64,000 nt of DNA from an uncultured Treponema sp. (GCA_900319625.1 ONPD01000001.1:310001-374000); one strand, 5' to 3'; shown: positions 8,014 through 17,644, numbered from the stretch's first letter. A program made the numbers and translations. The notes: generated from the letters alone by a model not told the origin.

Positions 8014-9036
8014 TTGCTGGGAGTTTTTCTTAATATGATTCTTTTTGCCTTGGGAGCAATTTCTTTGACCTCGGGCATTTCCTTCTATATAAAAGAAAAA
8101 GATAACACTATTATAAGATGCTATATCCTCTTATTTGCAGTTGCGGCCTTTTTAATCTGCGGCGGCTATTCGGTTATGAGTGTTTTTACAGATACCAGCA
8201 AGGCCTGGATTCCCCGTCTCTTTGGACTTTACGGAATCGAACTTTTCCTCCTGCTTGAGCTGGCCTTTCTTACCCGGGATTTAAAAATCAAAACATCAAT
8301 CCGCAGTATAATAATTGGATTTTTCGCCCTGCTTGTACTTCTTGACCTTTTGATTTTTGGACGTCCTGCCAGCATCCGTTATGTGCGATATGCCCATTAC
8401 ACCGCTTATGAAAATGTAAGGAGCAGGGAGCATCAGTTCCACTATGGTATGATGTTTGCCTTTTTCTTAATCCTGCTGGTTCTGGCAGTAAAATGGTATA
8501 AAAGTAAGAGAATTAAACGTGATAAGCTTTTTACGCTTGAATTAATCTGTGCAAATTTTCTGCTTGTTTTAGTAACAATCCCGGATGTTTTTCATACTCA
8601 TTTTTCTACTAAGTATCCGACTTTCGGCTACAGTTCTGCCTTTGCCCTTGTATTCTTTTCCTGGCTTTTTGCATCCCGCTGGCACATTTCCTTTATTCCG
8701 ACTGTAAAAAATGTCTGTCAGGAAGTTTATTATACAATTGATATTCCGGTTTTAATTTTCAATACTGATGGTCAACTCACTACCTGTAATCCAAAGGCTC
8801 AGGTGGTTTTTGGACTTGATGATGATGCTTCTCCGTCACTGCGCGATTTGTTCAACTTCACCGATGTAGAAAACCTCAGGCTTTTGAAAAAATCTAATGA
8901 AGGAAATGGCGGACAGTATTTTACAAGCTGCAAAAAAAATAATGAAAACTGCCTGCTTTCGATAGCCGTGAAATATGATTACGCTGGTGAACCCTTGTGT
9001 TTTATCGGAACGGTAACAAAGGAGAATACTAAATGA
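8014..9036 (+). CDS. 7TM receptor-like protein with C-terminal PAS domain
   Basis: 340 residues. Seven hydrophobic segments (about 1-225) resemble the N-terminal 7TM sensor of some histidine kinases; a PAS domain follows (about 240-340, with DIPVLIFNTDGQLTTCN). There is no kinase, cyclase or effector, so it must pass its signal to a partner. The start is TTG at 8014, chosen because AAGGAG lies 7 bases upstream (8001-8006) and the first membrane segment begins at once. The stop overlaps the start of the next gene by 4 bp (ATGA), which points to coupling with the propeller/HD-GYP protein. Confidence 0.7.
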   Translation: MLGVFLNMILFALGAISLTSGISFYIKEKDNTIIRCYILLFAVAAFLICGGYSVMSVFTDTSKAWIPRLFGLYGIELFLLLELAFLTRDLKIKTSIRSIIIGFFALLVLLDLLIFGRPASIRYVRYAHYTAYENVRSREHQFHYGMMFAFFLILLVLAVKWYKSKRIKRDKLFTLELICANFLLVLVTIPDVFHTHFSTKYPTFGYSSAFALVFFSWLFASRWHISFIPTVKNVCQEVYYTIDIPVLIFNTDGQLTTCNPKAQVVFGLDDDASPSLRDLFNFTDVENLRLLKKSNEGNGGQYFTSCKKNNENCLLSIAVKYDYAGEPLCFIGTVTKENTK

Positions 9037-12000
9037 AAACCTACAGACCCTGTCAGATTGTTTTGATCGTTATTTTCAGTTTGGCAGCGAATCTGCTGGG
9101 AAACTTTATTGCCTCTGCCTTAAATCTTCCTTTGTGGCTTGATTCCTTTGGAACTTTTTTTACTGCTTATTGTCTGGGGCCTGTCTGCGGAGTCATAGTA
9201 GGCGTCACAGGAAACTTAATTCAAGGCTTTGTAAATCCGGTGGCAACAGTTTATGCCCTTTCCTCGCTTTTTATGGCAATCATTGTTGGAATCTTTTCTG
9301 CAAAAGGCTGGATGGAAACCCTTCTTAAAACCATGAGCCTTTCGGTTATCGTAACCATTGTGTGCGTATTTATTTCCGTGACCCTGAACATAGCTTTTTT
9401 TGAAGGAAGAGTTGGAAATGCCTGGGGAAACGAGATTCAGGGCCTCCTTGAAGAGTTCGACGTTCCCTGGATTTTCCGGGTAATCACCGGCCAGTTTTAC
9501 GTGGACTTTGTCGATAAGTTTTTTACCCTCTGCCAGCTCTATATTTCCATAAAAATTTACAGGCGCGTAAGAGATAAGCTTCCAAAAATCCTGCAGATTC
9601 AGAATCTGAAGTCTGCGGCCTGCTTTCTTTTGTTTTTGCTTGCCCTTCCTGCAGCTCAAAAATCTTTTGCCACCACCAAGGATTATAATTCCTTTGTAAG
9701 GACCCTTTACAACAAGGAAAACGGCCTTTTAAGCGGCAAGGCAAATGATATTGCCAGCACAAACGATGGCGTTCTCTGGATAGGAACTTACGAAGGTCTT
9801 TACCGCTATAACGGTCTTACTTTCCGCCTTATGACAGAGTTTGATGCTGTAAAGGCTGTACGCTGTCTTTACGTTGATGACGAAGGACGACTTTTTGTAG
9901 GAACAAATGAAAGCGGCCTTTCAATCATCATAAATGAAACGATAGCAAACATGCTTGATGAGCAGAACGGTCTCCCTTCCGACTCGGTACGCTGCATTAC
10001 AAGGTGTTCGGACGGCTTCTATTATGTGGGAACTTCGGAAGCTCTTGCGGTCGTTACAATTGCGGACGGACTGGGAGTTGTAAATCTCATAGAAGAGGTT
10101 CAGTGTGCAATCCGGGTATGCTCTGATGAAAAAGATCATATTGCGGCAGTAACCAGTTCAGGACTTTTATACATAATCAAGGATTCAAAAATCTTGTGGC
10201 AGTCTTCGCCTCAGGCAGATCGTTTTACTTCGGTAAAATTTTCTGATGACGGAATCCTTTATGCTTCAACAGAAAATAATTATGTAAAATGCTTCGAAAT
10301 CCGAGAGCAGTCTGGTCAGAACGAGGCCGGAGATAGCGGTAAAGCTGATTTTTCGCTTAATGAAATCCAGAAGGTATTTTGCGCCGGCAGCAGGCACATC
10401 AATTCCCTGGCTTTTTATGACGGAGTTCTTTTTGTAACGTCAGATACCGGGGTAGGTTACATCGAAGGTCAGACTTTTTATCCTGTAGAAACAGCTTCCT
10501 TCAACAATTCCATCGACAATATGATAGAAGATTATCAGGGAAATCTCTGGTTTACCTCATCACGTCTTGGTCTTTTTAAGATGTGTAAATCATCTTTTTC
10601 CGACGCTTATTTTTCTGCAGGGCTTTCAGAAGCTGTAGTAAACTCAACGGCCCGCTTTAAGGGAAATCTTTATTTTGCAACTGATAACGGTCTTAAGGCG
10701 GTTGATTCAAAAAGCGGCAGGGAACTTAATAATGAATTAACAAAGGCGCTTTCCAATGTCAGAATCCGCTGCCTTACGACAGCTTCTGACGGCTCAATGT
10801 GGATCTGTACAAAATCAAAAGGCCTGGTTCACGCCCGTAAAGACGAAAGCCTTGTTTATCTTAGCCAGGGACATCAGTTCAGAGTCTGCAAGGAACTTTC
10901 TGACGGAAGCTTTGCCGCAGGAAGCGGAGACGGAATTGCAATCATTAAAAATGAAAAAATCACTCAATGGCTTGGCGAAAAAGAAGGGCTTGAAAATGCC
11001 ATAATTCTTTCTTTAAGCCAGAATCCGGACGGATCTCTTCTTGCGGGGACAGACGGCGGCGGAATTGCTGTCTGCCAGAAAGCTGATGATCAAAGCTGGA
11101 CTATTTCTTCTATAATAAAAAAGAAAAACGGACTTACATCAAATATTGTTTTGCGAACAGTAAATGATTATGAAAACGGAAGTCCAAACGGCAATGTTTT
11201 TGCAATCACCAGCAATTCAATCTGCTATATGTATTTTTCTGATTCAAAGCTGATTTATATAAAGCCTCTTACCTGTTTTCCATTTTCAAACAATTATGAT
11301 TTGATTTTATATAAGGATGAAAATATTTTCGTTCTAAGCAGCGTCGGAATCTTTGTTGTGAACCGGGAAGAATTTCTTCACAGCCCGAAAATTGATTACG
11401 AGCTTCTGGATCTGAAAAAAGGCCTTCGCGGTTCCCTTACCGCCAATTCCTGGAACCTTTTGGAAGCTAACGGGGATTTGTATCTTTCCTGCGATATTGG
11501 TTCAAGCCGCCTCAATCTTGATAATTACGCAAAGAGCGGACTTTCCTACCGCATGCAGCTTAAGTCTGTAATTATTGATTCAAAACGTCATATCGTGCAG
11601 AAAGACATTCCTTTTGCAATTCCGGCCGATGCCGAGCTTGTGGAAATTGTTCCTGAAATAGTAAATTATTCTATATATAATCCTTATGTCAGCCTTTATT
11701 TTGAAGGCGTTGATGAAAGTCCCCTTGTAATGTTGCAGAGCGATCTTTCAAGCATAAGTTATACCAACATAAAGCCGGGAACCTACCGCTTTCATATCTC
11801 CGTCCTTGATTCAAAGGGGCGCAGAAGCGTGGAGGAGACTGTCTATACAATCGTAAAAAAATTCAATCTTCACGATAACTGGTGGTTCAAACTCTACGCA
11901 ATGGGAGTTGTCATCCTTATTGTAATCTGGCTTACCTGGTTTGCAACTTTTTCTATTCAGCACCGACGTATGGAAAAGCAGCAGAGGGAAATTGACGCAG

Positions 12001-12641
12001 TAAAACAGCAGGTTCAGATGGGTAACGAAACAATTTTTGCCATTGCAAACGCTGTCGAAGCCCGTGATAAGAGTACAGGCCGTCATTCCTACCGAGTTGC
12101 TGAATATTCCGTGATGATTGCCCAGGAATTGGGCTTTACGGAAGAGCAGCAGGAACAGATCAGAAAAACAGGCCTCCTTCACGACATCGGAAAAATCGGT
12201 GTACCGGATAATATTCTGAACAAAAATTCCAAACTCACTGACGAAGAGTATGAAATTATTAAAAAGCATACCCTTATCGGAGGTGAAATCCTTAAAGGTC
12301 TTTCCCTTATTCCTCACGTAGACGAGGGGGCAAAATATCATCACGAGCGTTACGACGGGAGCGGTTATCCTTATGCCCTCAAGGGAGAGGAAATTCCTTT
12401 GAATGCCAGAATCATCGGTATTGCAGATGCCTTTGATGCAATGACAGCCAACCGCATTTACAGAAAACGCTTGAATATGGATGTCGTAAAGGAAGAATTA
12501 AGACACTGGTCCGGCTCTCAGTTTGACCCTGGCCTTGTAGAAATCATGCTTGACCTGATTGAAAGCGGCAGACTTAACGTTTACAAAACAATGGAAGAAA
12601 GTACCATCAGTGAAATTAAGGAGGACAGTGATGCTGAATAA
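9033..12641 (+). CDS. ECF-S-like membrane sensor, beta-propeller, Y_Y_Y and HD-GYP phosphodiesterase in one chain
   Basis: 1202 residues. Residues about 1-190 are a polytopic domain like the S component of ECF vitamin transporters (LDSFGTFFTAYCLGP, then GVTGNLIQG). A further membrane segment (about 192-212) leads into a large two-component-regulator beta-propeller with repeats such as GVLWIGTYEGLYRYNG, then a Y_Y_Y-type domain, a membrane segment (about 955-980), a coiled coil and an HD-GYP domain. The active-site set is complete: HDIGKIGVPD (about 1050), HHERYDGSGYP and DAFDAMTANR. HD-GYP enzymes hydrolyse cyclic di-GMP. The propeller should be periplasmic and the HD-GYP cytoplasmic. The fusion of an ECF-S-like unit with propeller and HD-GYP is unusual. 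Confidence 0.85.
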   Translation: MKTYRPCQIVLIVIFSLAANLLGNFIASALNLPLWLDSFGTFFTAYCLGPVCGVIVGVTGNLIQGFVNPVATVYALSSLFMAIIVGIFSAKGWMETLLKTMSLSVIVTIVCVFISVTLNIAFFEGRVGNAWGNEIQGLLEEFDVPWIFRVITGQFYVDFVDKFFTLCQLYISIKIYRRVRDKLPKILQIQNLKSAACFLLFLLALPAAQKSFATTKDYNSFVRTLYNKENGLLSGKANDIASTNDGVLWIGTYEGLYRYNGLTFRLMTEFDAVKAVRCLYVDDEGRLFVGTNESGLSIIINETIANMLDEQNGLPSDSVRCITRCSDGFYYVGTSEALAVVTIADGLGVVNLIEEVQCAIRVCSDEKDHIAAVTSSGLLYIIKDSKILWQSSPQADRFTSVKFSDDGILYASTENNYVKCFEIREQSGQNEAGDSGKADFSLNEIQKVFCAGSRHINSLAFYDGVLFVTSDTGVGYIEGQTFYPVETASFNNSIDNMIEDYQGNLWFTSSRLGLFKMCKSSFSDAYFSAGLSEAVVNSTARFKGNLYFATDNGLKAVDSKSGRELNNELTKALSNVRIRCLTTASDGSMWICTKSKGLVHARKDESLVYLSQGHQFRVCKELSDGSFAAGSGDGIAIIKNEKITQWLGEKEGLENAIILSLSQNPDGSLLAGTDGGGIAVCQKADDQSWTISSIIKKKNGLTSNIVLRTVNDYENGSPNGNVFAITSNSICYMYFSDSKLIYIKPLTCFPFSNNYDLILYKDENIFVLSSVGIFVVNREEFLHSPKIDYELLDLKKGLRGSLTANSWNLLEANGDLYLSCDIGSSRLNLDNYAKSGLSYRMQLKSVIIDSKRHIVQKDIPFAIPADAELVEIVPEIVNYSIYNPYVSLYFEGVDESPLVMLQSDLSSISYTNIKPGTYRFHISVLDSKGRRSVEETVYTIVKKFNLHDNWWFKLYAMGVVILIVIWLTWFATFSIQHRRMEKQQREIDAVKQQVQMGNETIFAIANAVEARDKSTGRHSYRVAEYSVMIAQELGFTEEQQEQIRKTGLLHDIGKIGVPDNILNKNSKLTDEEYEIIKKHTLIGGEILKGLSLIPHVDEGAKYHHERYDGSGYPYALKGEEIPLNARIIGIADAFDAMTANRIYRKRLNMDVVKEELRHWSGSQFDPGLVEIMLDLIESGRLNVYKTMEESTISEIKEDSDAE

Positions 12642-13836
12642 ATATGTTATTACAACGATTACATCTTTATTTTTTGTTTTGCTGATGTTCTTTGGTGTAC
12701 AGCTTTTTTCAAAAAATGAGATGGAAGAAGTCCTCAAGGTGGGCTTTATTTACAACGCAGATACTGCAACTGCCTACACAAATAACTTTGCCCGCACTCA
12801 GACAGAGCTGGAAGATTACTTCGGCGACAAAATAAAGGTTTACGCAAAATATAATCTTGGCGAGGTTGAAGCAAACGTCGGAGATGCCATTGAATATTTT
12901 GTTGCTCAGGGCTGCCGTCTTATTTTTGCGGTAAGCTACGGCCACGGAGCCGTGGTAAAAAAGATGGCAGAAAAATATCCCCAAGTGCACTTCTGTCACG
13001 CAACCGGCGACCTTGCAGATACAGAACCTGTTCTTCCAAATTATCACGCCTTTATGGGCCGCATTCACGAAGGCCGTTATGTCTGCGGAATTATTGCCGG
13101 TATGAAGCTTGAAGAGCTGATAAATCAGGGAAAAATCAAAAGAAGTGAAGCAAAAATCGGATATGTGGGAGCCTTTTCCTATGCAGAAGTAATTTCGGGC
13201 TATACGGCCTTTTTCCTTGGCGTAAGAAGTATTATTCCTGAAGCCCAGATGCTTGTCCGCTACACAGGAACCTGGAGTAATCACGTAATTGAAAAAAAAT
13301 GTGCGGAAGGCCTTATAAATGAAGGCTGCGTAATAATCAGTCAGCACTCAGATACTGCAGGGCCGGCCATCGCCTGCGAAGAAGCCAGCGTAAAAGGCGG
13401 AAAAACTGTTTTCCACGTTGGCTACAATCAGAGCATGATTGATGTTGCGCCAACAACCTCTCTTGTTTCAAGCCGCATCAACTGGACTCCATACATGATG
13501 GGGGCTGTTCAGGCACTGCTGGAAGGAAAGGAAATTGAAAAAGTTGTAAAAAGTCCTTACAAGGGAACAGACGCCGCCGCCGGTTTTGACCGCAGCTGGA
13601 TTGAAATTATCGGAATTAACCGTCTGATACTGGCAGAAGGCACCCTGGAAGAGGTAGAAAAAATTGTTTCCCGCTTTAAGAACGATGGAATTTCAGTTTT
13701 TCAGGGAAATTACACAGGCGTAAATCCTTTTGACGAATCTGATACCTGGGATTTAAGAAAGCCATTTATAGAATGTGAAAAACGCTCTGCCCCAAGCTTC
13801 TGCTACGTTCTTAAAGACGTGATTGAAGTTCAGTAG
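12631..13836 (+). CDS. BMP/TmpC-family periplasmic substrate-binding protein
   Basis: 401 residues. The basic membrane protein family (TmpC, Med, PnrA) binds nucleosides or similar ligands. The N-terminus is a plain signal peptide or anchor with no lipobox Cys, followed by VGFIYNADTATAYTNNFART and the family's ligand cleft segments. The start at 12631 is chosen because AAGGAGGA lies just upstream; an in-frame ATG at 12559 lies deep inside the previous gene. It overlaps the HD-GYP gene by 11 bp. No ABC ATPase or permease genes follow, so it is more likely a sensor subunit that presents ligand to the propeller or membrane domains than a transporter part. That role is inference. Confidence 0.8.
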   Translation: MLNKYVITTITSLFFVLLMFFGVQLFSKNEMEEVLKVGFIYNADTATAYTNNFARTQTELEDYFGDKIKVYAKYNLGEVEANVGDAIEYFVAQGCRLIFAVSYGHGAVVKKMAEKYPQVHFCHATGDLADTEPVLPNYHAFMGRIHEGRYVCGIIAGMKLEELINQGKIKRSEAKIGYVGAFSYAEVISGYTAFFLGVRSIIPEAQMLVRYTGTWSNHVIEKKCAEGLINEGCVIISQHSDTAGPAIACEEASVKGGKTVFHVGYNQSMIDVAPTTSLVSSRINWTPYMMGAVQALLEGKEIEKVVKSPYKGTDAAAGFDRSWIEIIGINRLILAEGTLEEVEKIVSRFKNDGISVFQGNYTGVNPFDESDTWDLRKPFIECEKRSAPSFCYVLKDVIEVQ

Positions 13837-13856
13837 CAGGCATTTACAGTCATTTG

Positions 13857-13884
13857 AGGACGGATTTATGTCCGTCTGTCTTTA
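13857..13884 (+). terminator. Probable terminator of the signalling operon
   Basis: GACGGA and TCCGTC (13859-13864 and 13871-13876) form a short stem with a TTTATG loop, followed by a weak T-rich tail (TGTCTTT). It lies between the BMP gene and dnaX. Confidence 0.5.
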
Positions 13885-13915
13885 AAAAAACTCATCTTCC
13901 AACTATAATGTTCCT

Positions 13916-16033
13916 ATGTCGTACGAAGTAACAGCTACAAGAAGGAGACCGCAGCGGCTGGGCGACCTGGTCGGCCAGGAATTTGTTGCGGAAACCCTTA
14001 GAAACTCAATAAGTTCGGGAAAAATTGCCCATGCCTACCTTTTTTCAGGTCCCCGTGGCTGCGGAAAAACCTCAACTGCCCGAATCTTAGCAAAAGCACT
14101 TAACTGCCAGAACGGCCCGACTGCCGAGCCCTGCTGCCAGTGTTCTGCCTGTCAGGAAATCACAAAAGGCTCAAGCCTTGACGTTATAGAAATCGATGGT
14201 GCCTCGAACACCAGTGTAGAAAATATCCGCCAGATTAAGGACGAGGTTCTTTTTCCTCCGAGCAACTGCCGCTATAAAATCTACATCATCGACGAAGTTC
14301 ATATGCTTTCGAACTCGGCTTTCAACGCCCTGCTCAAAACTATTGAAGAGCCGCCTCCATATGTTATCTTCATTTTTGCTACAACAGAGCTTCAGAAGGT
14401 GCCGGCAACAATCAAATCCCGCTGCCAGCAGTTCAACTTCCGCCTTGTTGCAATCGACAAAGTAAAGGAATGTCTTGCCCAGGCAGCCGCAGAACTCAAT
14501 ATTCAGGCCGACGACGAAGCCCTCTTCTGGATTGCCCGCGAATCAACCGGCTCTATGCGCGACGCCTACACCTTGTTCGACCAGGTTCTCGCATTTAGTG
14601 ACGGCCACATCACATACGAAAAAATCCGCGATAAACTTGGACTTGTCGGCGTTGAACGTCTTAACAGCATTTTCGAAGCCTGCGCCCAGAATCAGGCTGA
14701 AGCTGTAATCAACCTGCTGGACGAGTTCCTTCAGGGCGGTATTTCAATCGAACAGCTGATTTCAAACTGTGCCGATTACCTGCGCTCCCTTCTCCTCATA
14801 AAAAGCGGCGTAAAAAAGGAATCCCTTCTGGGAAATTCGCCTGAGCGTTACTCAAGCCTGGTTCTCGGTGCCTGGAATGCAGTTCAGCTGGAGCGTGCCC
14901 TTAGCATTTTCCTCCAGCTTTACCGCGATATCCGCTATTCTCTCAGTCCGCGTTACGAGCTTGAACTGGCCTTCAGCCGTCTCTGCTGGATCGGTCAGTA
15001 CGTTTCCAACGTGGAAGTTAAAAAAGCCATCGATGCGGCTCAGGCACTTTTGCAGGGGGCTCCGGTAAGTTCGGGCTCAGCAGGAAGCTCTCAGCCTCAA
15101 AAGATGATGCTTGCTCAGCCGCAGCAGTCTTCCACGGCTCCGGCGGCCACACAAGCGCAAATGCCATCTGCCCCGGCTCAAGCTCAGGCGGCTTCGCAAA
15201 CTGCCTCCTCCCAGGCTTCGCAGCCCGCTGGTATGAACATTCCAAACGGCCTGCCACGTCTTTCAATGCTTGATAACGACGCAGCCTTTGCCGATGAAGA
15301 AGATTCTCCGGAAGTTTCCGGACAGGAAGGTGAAAACCCTTTTCATAATGGCGGTTTCAGTTCATTGCCGCCTGAACAAACAGTGAACGGTCAGACAGCA
15401 GAAGAGCCGAAAAAACTTGATGAAAGATTAAAAATCAATATTGAGTCTCAGACAATCCAGCTGGATCCCTCCCAGATAATTAAATCTGCGGCCTATTCGG
15501 ATGCAAATGGAAATTTCGGCTATTCTTTAAATCCAGATGATATGGACGACGGAAACTGGTCCAACGTAGACGAGCCGCCGCCGGAGCCTTATTACGGTGA
15601 AGACGAAGCTTATCCTATGGAAGAGCCAGATTTCGTTGAAGGGCCTGTTACGGCTGCTGCCCCAAAAGGAAAAAGCCCGACAGTAGTTACTTCTTCAGGG
15701 CCTGTAACGCTTGATAAGCTTCACGATGACCTTATTTCGGCTCTTTACACAAAGGATAATTTTGCTGCATCAACTCTGGAAAAAACAGCAAACTGGACTT
15801 TGAACGGACTTAAAATCGAAGTGGAAATTTATTCGGAATATGATAATTCCCTGCTTCAAAAAAAGCTTTCTGTAATCAATTCAGAGCTCCTGGAATATAC
15901 CGGAACCGCTTTTGAACTTAAGGTAACCCTCAAAGAGCATAAAACTGTAGAAAATAGGGCAGAAAAAGCAGAAATTCCTCCACAGGTAAGACTGCTTGTA
16001 GATATATTTAAAGGAACAATAATGGGACGCTAG
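13916..16033 (+). CDS. dnaX: DNA polymerase III subunit gamma/tau
   Basis: Clamp-loader ATPase that loads the sliding clamp and ties together the replisome. The AAA+ core has the Walker A GPRGCGKTS (about 45), a four-cysteine zinc module between about 65 and 80, Walker B with DEVHML (about 124) and the sensor SRC. At 705 residues it has a long Gln/Ala/Ser/Pro-rich linker (about 380-440), an acidic middle and a C-terminal tau-type domain. It starts at ATG 13916 with MSYEVTATRRRPQ, the usual N-terminus. It leads the dnaX-ybaB-recR cluster, common in bacteria. Confidence 0.97.
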   Translation: MSYEVTATRRRPQRLGDLVGQEFVAETLRNSISSGKIAHAYLFSGPRGCGKTSTARILAKALNCQNGPTAEPCCQCSACQEITKGSSLDVIEIDGASNTSVENIRQIKDEVLFPPSNCRYKIYIIDEVHMLSNSAFNALLKTIEEPPPYVIFIFATTELQKVPATIKSRCQQFNFRLVAIDKVKECLAQAAAELNIQADDEALFWIARESTGSMRDAYTLFDQVLAFSDGHITYEKIRDKLGLVGVERLNSIFEACAQNQAEAVINLLDEFLQGGISIEQLISNCADYLRSLLLIKSGVKKESLLGNSPERYSSLVLGAWNAVQLERALSIFLQLYRDIRYSLSPRYELELAFSRLCWIGQYVSNVEVKKAIDAAQALLQGAPVSSGSAGSSQPQKMMLAQPQQSSTAPAATQAQMPSAPAQAQAASQTASSQASQPAGMNIPNGLPRLSMLDNDAAFADEEDSPEVSGQEGENPFHNGGFSSLPPEQTVNGQTAEEPKKLDERLKINIESQTIQLDPSQIIKSAAYSDANGNFGYSLNPDDMDDGNWSNVDEPPPEPYYGEDEAYPMEEPDFVEGPVTAAAPKGKSPTVVTSSGPVTLDKLHDDLISALYTKDNFAASTLEKTANWTLNGLKIEVEIYSEYDNSLLQKKLSVINSELLEYTGTAFELKVTLKEHKTVENRAEKAEIPPQVRLLVDIFKGTIMGR

Positions 16034-16055
16034 CCGTTCTCAGGAAGGGAAAATT

Positions 16056-16367
16056 ATGAATCCATTTGATATTTTAAAAAATGCCGGTCAGATTAAGCAG
16101 CAGAGTGAAAAACTTCAGCAGGAACTTGCACAGATTCGTGCAGAAGGTTCTTCCGGCGGTAAGATGGTTACAATCACCATGAACGGAAAGTTTGAAATGA
16201 TTAGCATCAAGCTTGATCCGATTTGTGTTGATAACCGCGATGTTCCTATGCTTGAAGATTTGATTGTTGCGGCTCACAAAAATGCAATGGACAATGTTCA
16301 GGAGCAGATAAAAGCAAAAACTTCTTCCCTGCTGGGTGGACTTGACCTTGGTGCTCTGGGACTTTAA
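16056..16367 (+). CDS. YbaB/EbfC nucleoid-associated DNA-binding protein
   Basis: 103 residues, full length. Small dimeric DNA-binding proteins of this family coat the nucleoid, and in Borrelia the homologue EbfC binds a short palindrome. The alpha-beta-alpha pattern is clear, with a Gln/Glu-rich first helix, a central GKMVTITMNGKFEM sheet and an amphipathic last helix. A good AGGAAGGGA site precedes the ATG. It sits between dnaX (22 bp) and recR (8 bp), its usual place. Confidence 0.95.
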   Translation: MNPFDILKNAGQIKQQSEKLQQELAQIRAEGSSGGKMVTITMNGKFEMISIKLDPICVDNRDVPMLEDLIVAAHKNAMDNVQEQIKAKTSSLLGGLDLGALGL

Positions 16368-16375
16368 TTAACGCT

Positions 16376-16993
16376 ATGAGTACTTTTGATGATTTGACGG
16401 GAAATTTTTCAAAGCTTCCCGGAATTGGAAAAAAAAGCGCTGTCCGCATTGTAAACTGGCTTCTCAAGCAGGATTCGGCTTATGTTCACCGCTTTGCCCA
16501 GAATCTTGGCGTCCTTCAGGAAAGGGTAAAGCCCTGTATTGTTTGCGGCACCTGGACAGAAAGCGAAACCTGCCCAATCTGCTCAAATCCGCTTAGAGAT
16601 TCTTCTATTATTTGTGTTGTTGAGCAGCCTCAGGATGTATCAACAATAGAAGCTTACGGAGAATACCGGGGACTTTACCATGTGCTGGGCGGCCTCATTA
16701 AACCGCTGGAAGGAGTGGGACCGGCTCAGCTTTCGATTCAGCCTCTGCTTGGAAGAATAAAAAGCGGTAATGTAAAGGAAGTAATTATTGCGACAAATCC
16801 GACGGTGGAAGGGGATACGACGGCCCTTTATCTTAACAAGGTGATTTCGGAACTGAAACAGGGCTCTGGCGGGGAAGAGGCTGCTGCAGTTAAGGTGACC
16901 CGTCTTGCAACAGGAATTCCTGTCGGAGGAGATCTTGAATATATTGATAAGCGTACACTTTCATTGAGCTTCCGCGGACGCGGTGAGTTTTAA
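16376..16993 (+). CDS. recR: Recombination mediator RecR
   Basis: Works with RecF and RecO to load RecA at gaps. 205 residues with an N-terminal helix-hairpin-helix (LPGIGKKSAVRIVNWLL), a C4 zinc finger (CIVCGTWTESETCPIC) and a Toprim domain (IICVVEQPQDV to ATNPTVEGDTTALYL). All family landmarks are present. It ends the dnaX-ybaB-recR unit. Confidence 0.97.
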   Translation: MSTFDDLTGNFSKLPGIGKKSAVRIVNWLLKQDSAYVHRFAQNLGVLQERVKPCIVCGTWTESETCPICSNPLRDSSIICVVEQPQDVSTIEAYGEYRGLYHVLGGLIKPLEGVGPAQLSIQPLLGRIKSGNVKEVIIATNPTVEGDTTALYLNKVISELKQGSGGEEAAAVKVTRLATGIPVGGDLEYIDKRTLSLSFRGRGEF

Positions 16994-17014
16994 TAATTTA
17001 GCGCTATAAATTGT

Positions 17015-17043
17015 TTGCTTTTATGTATTTTTATGTTTATAAT
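17015..17043 (+). promoter_or_regulatory. Sigma-70 type promoter for the STAS gene
   Basis: TTGCTT (17015-17020) and TATAAT (17038-17043) with a 17-bp spacer, 44 bp before the ATG at 17087. Confidence 0.65.
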
Positions 17044-17086
17044 CATAATGATACAGTCGAAAAATTTCGGAAGGTGATTTTATTAT

Positions 17087-17644
17087 ATGGATACAAATGA
17101 TTCTTTAGTACCTGGATTTGATTCAGAAAAAGACGATTCAATTCAGTTTTCTTTGCAAAAAATATCTAATGTAGAAAAAGGCTGTCTTATTTCTCTTTAT
17201 GGTTTTGTAGATACTTATAATTCAACCTTTTTCCAGAATCAGATGACAAAAATTATTACTGCAGGCTATGTAAATCTTATTGTTGACTGCTCAATGGTAA
17301 CAACTATTGCATCAACCGGACTTGGTGTTCTTACAAATCTTTTAAAGATGGTTCGTGCAATGGGCGGTAATATTATACTTGCCGAAGTTCAGGAAAATAT
17401 TTACGACACATTCGAGCTTCTTGGATTTGTTCAGTTCTTTAATATTAAACCAACTGTTGATGAAGCTTTTGCATATCTTACTGGACGTGCAAGAAGTGAA
17501 TCTGTTACAACTTTCCCAAAAATCGTCGTTTGTCCAAGCTGTGGAAAAAACCTCAAGGCTCCTCACGCAGGACGTTTCCGATGTCTTGAATGCCGTTCTG
17601 TTATTATGGTAACAGAAACCGGCCTTGTAACAAAGGAATCTTAA
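17087..17644 (+). CDS. STAS-domain anti-sigma antagonist-like protein with zinc ribbon
   Basis: 185 residues. Residues about 20-135 are a STAS domain of the SpoIIAA/RsbV kind; the motif at the phosphorylation site reads VDCSMVTTIASTGLGVL, with Ser/Thr at the expected turn. It is followed by a C-terminal zinc ribbon with CPSCGK and CLEC (about 147 and 168). STAS antagonists are switched by a kinase and a PP2C phosphatase such as the one at 693; no kinase is in the window. The zinc-ribbon tail is not standard for RsbV and may bind RNA polymerase or a partner. The gene has its own promoter and is not tied to recR. Confidence 0.8.
   Translation: MDTNDSLVPGFDSEKDDSIQFSLQKISNVEKGCLISLYGFVDTYNSTFFQNQMTKIITAGYVNLIVDCSMVTTIASTGLGVLTNLLKMVRAMGGNIILAEVQENIYDTFELLGFVQFFNIKPTVDEAFAYLTGRARSESVTTFPKIVVCPSCGKNLKAPHAGRFRCLECRSVIMVTETGLVTKES

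Noticed and set aside
15410..15420. An A-run in dnaX that could serve for programmed frameshifting to make gamma.
   Set aside because: Only six A, with no clear upstream Shine-Dalgarno element or downstream stem, and at about residue 500 it is later than the usual gamma end.
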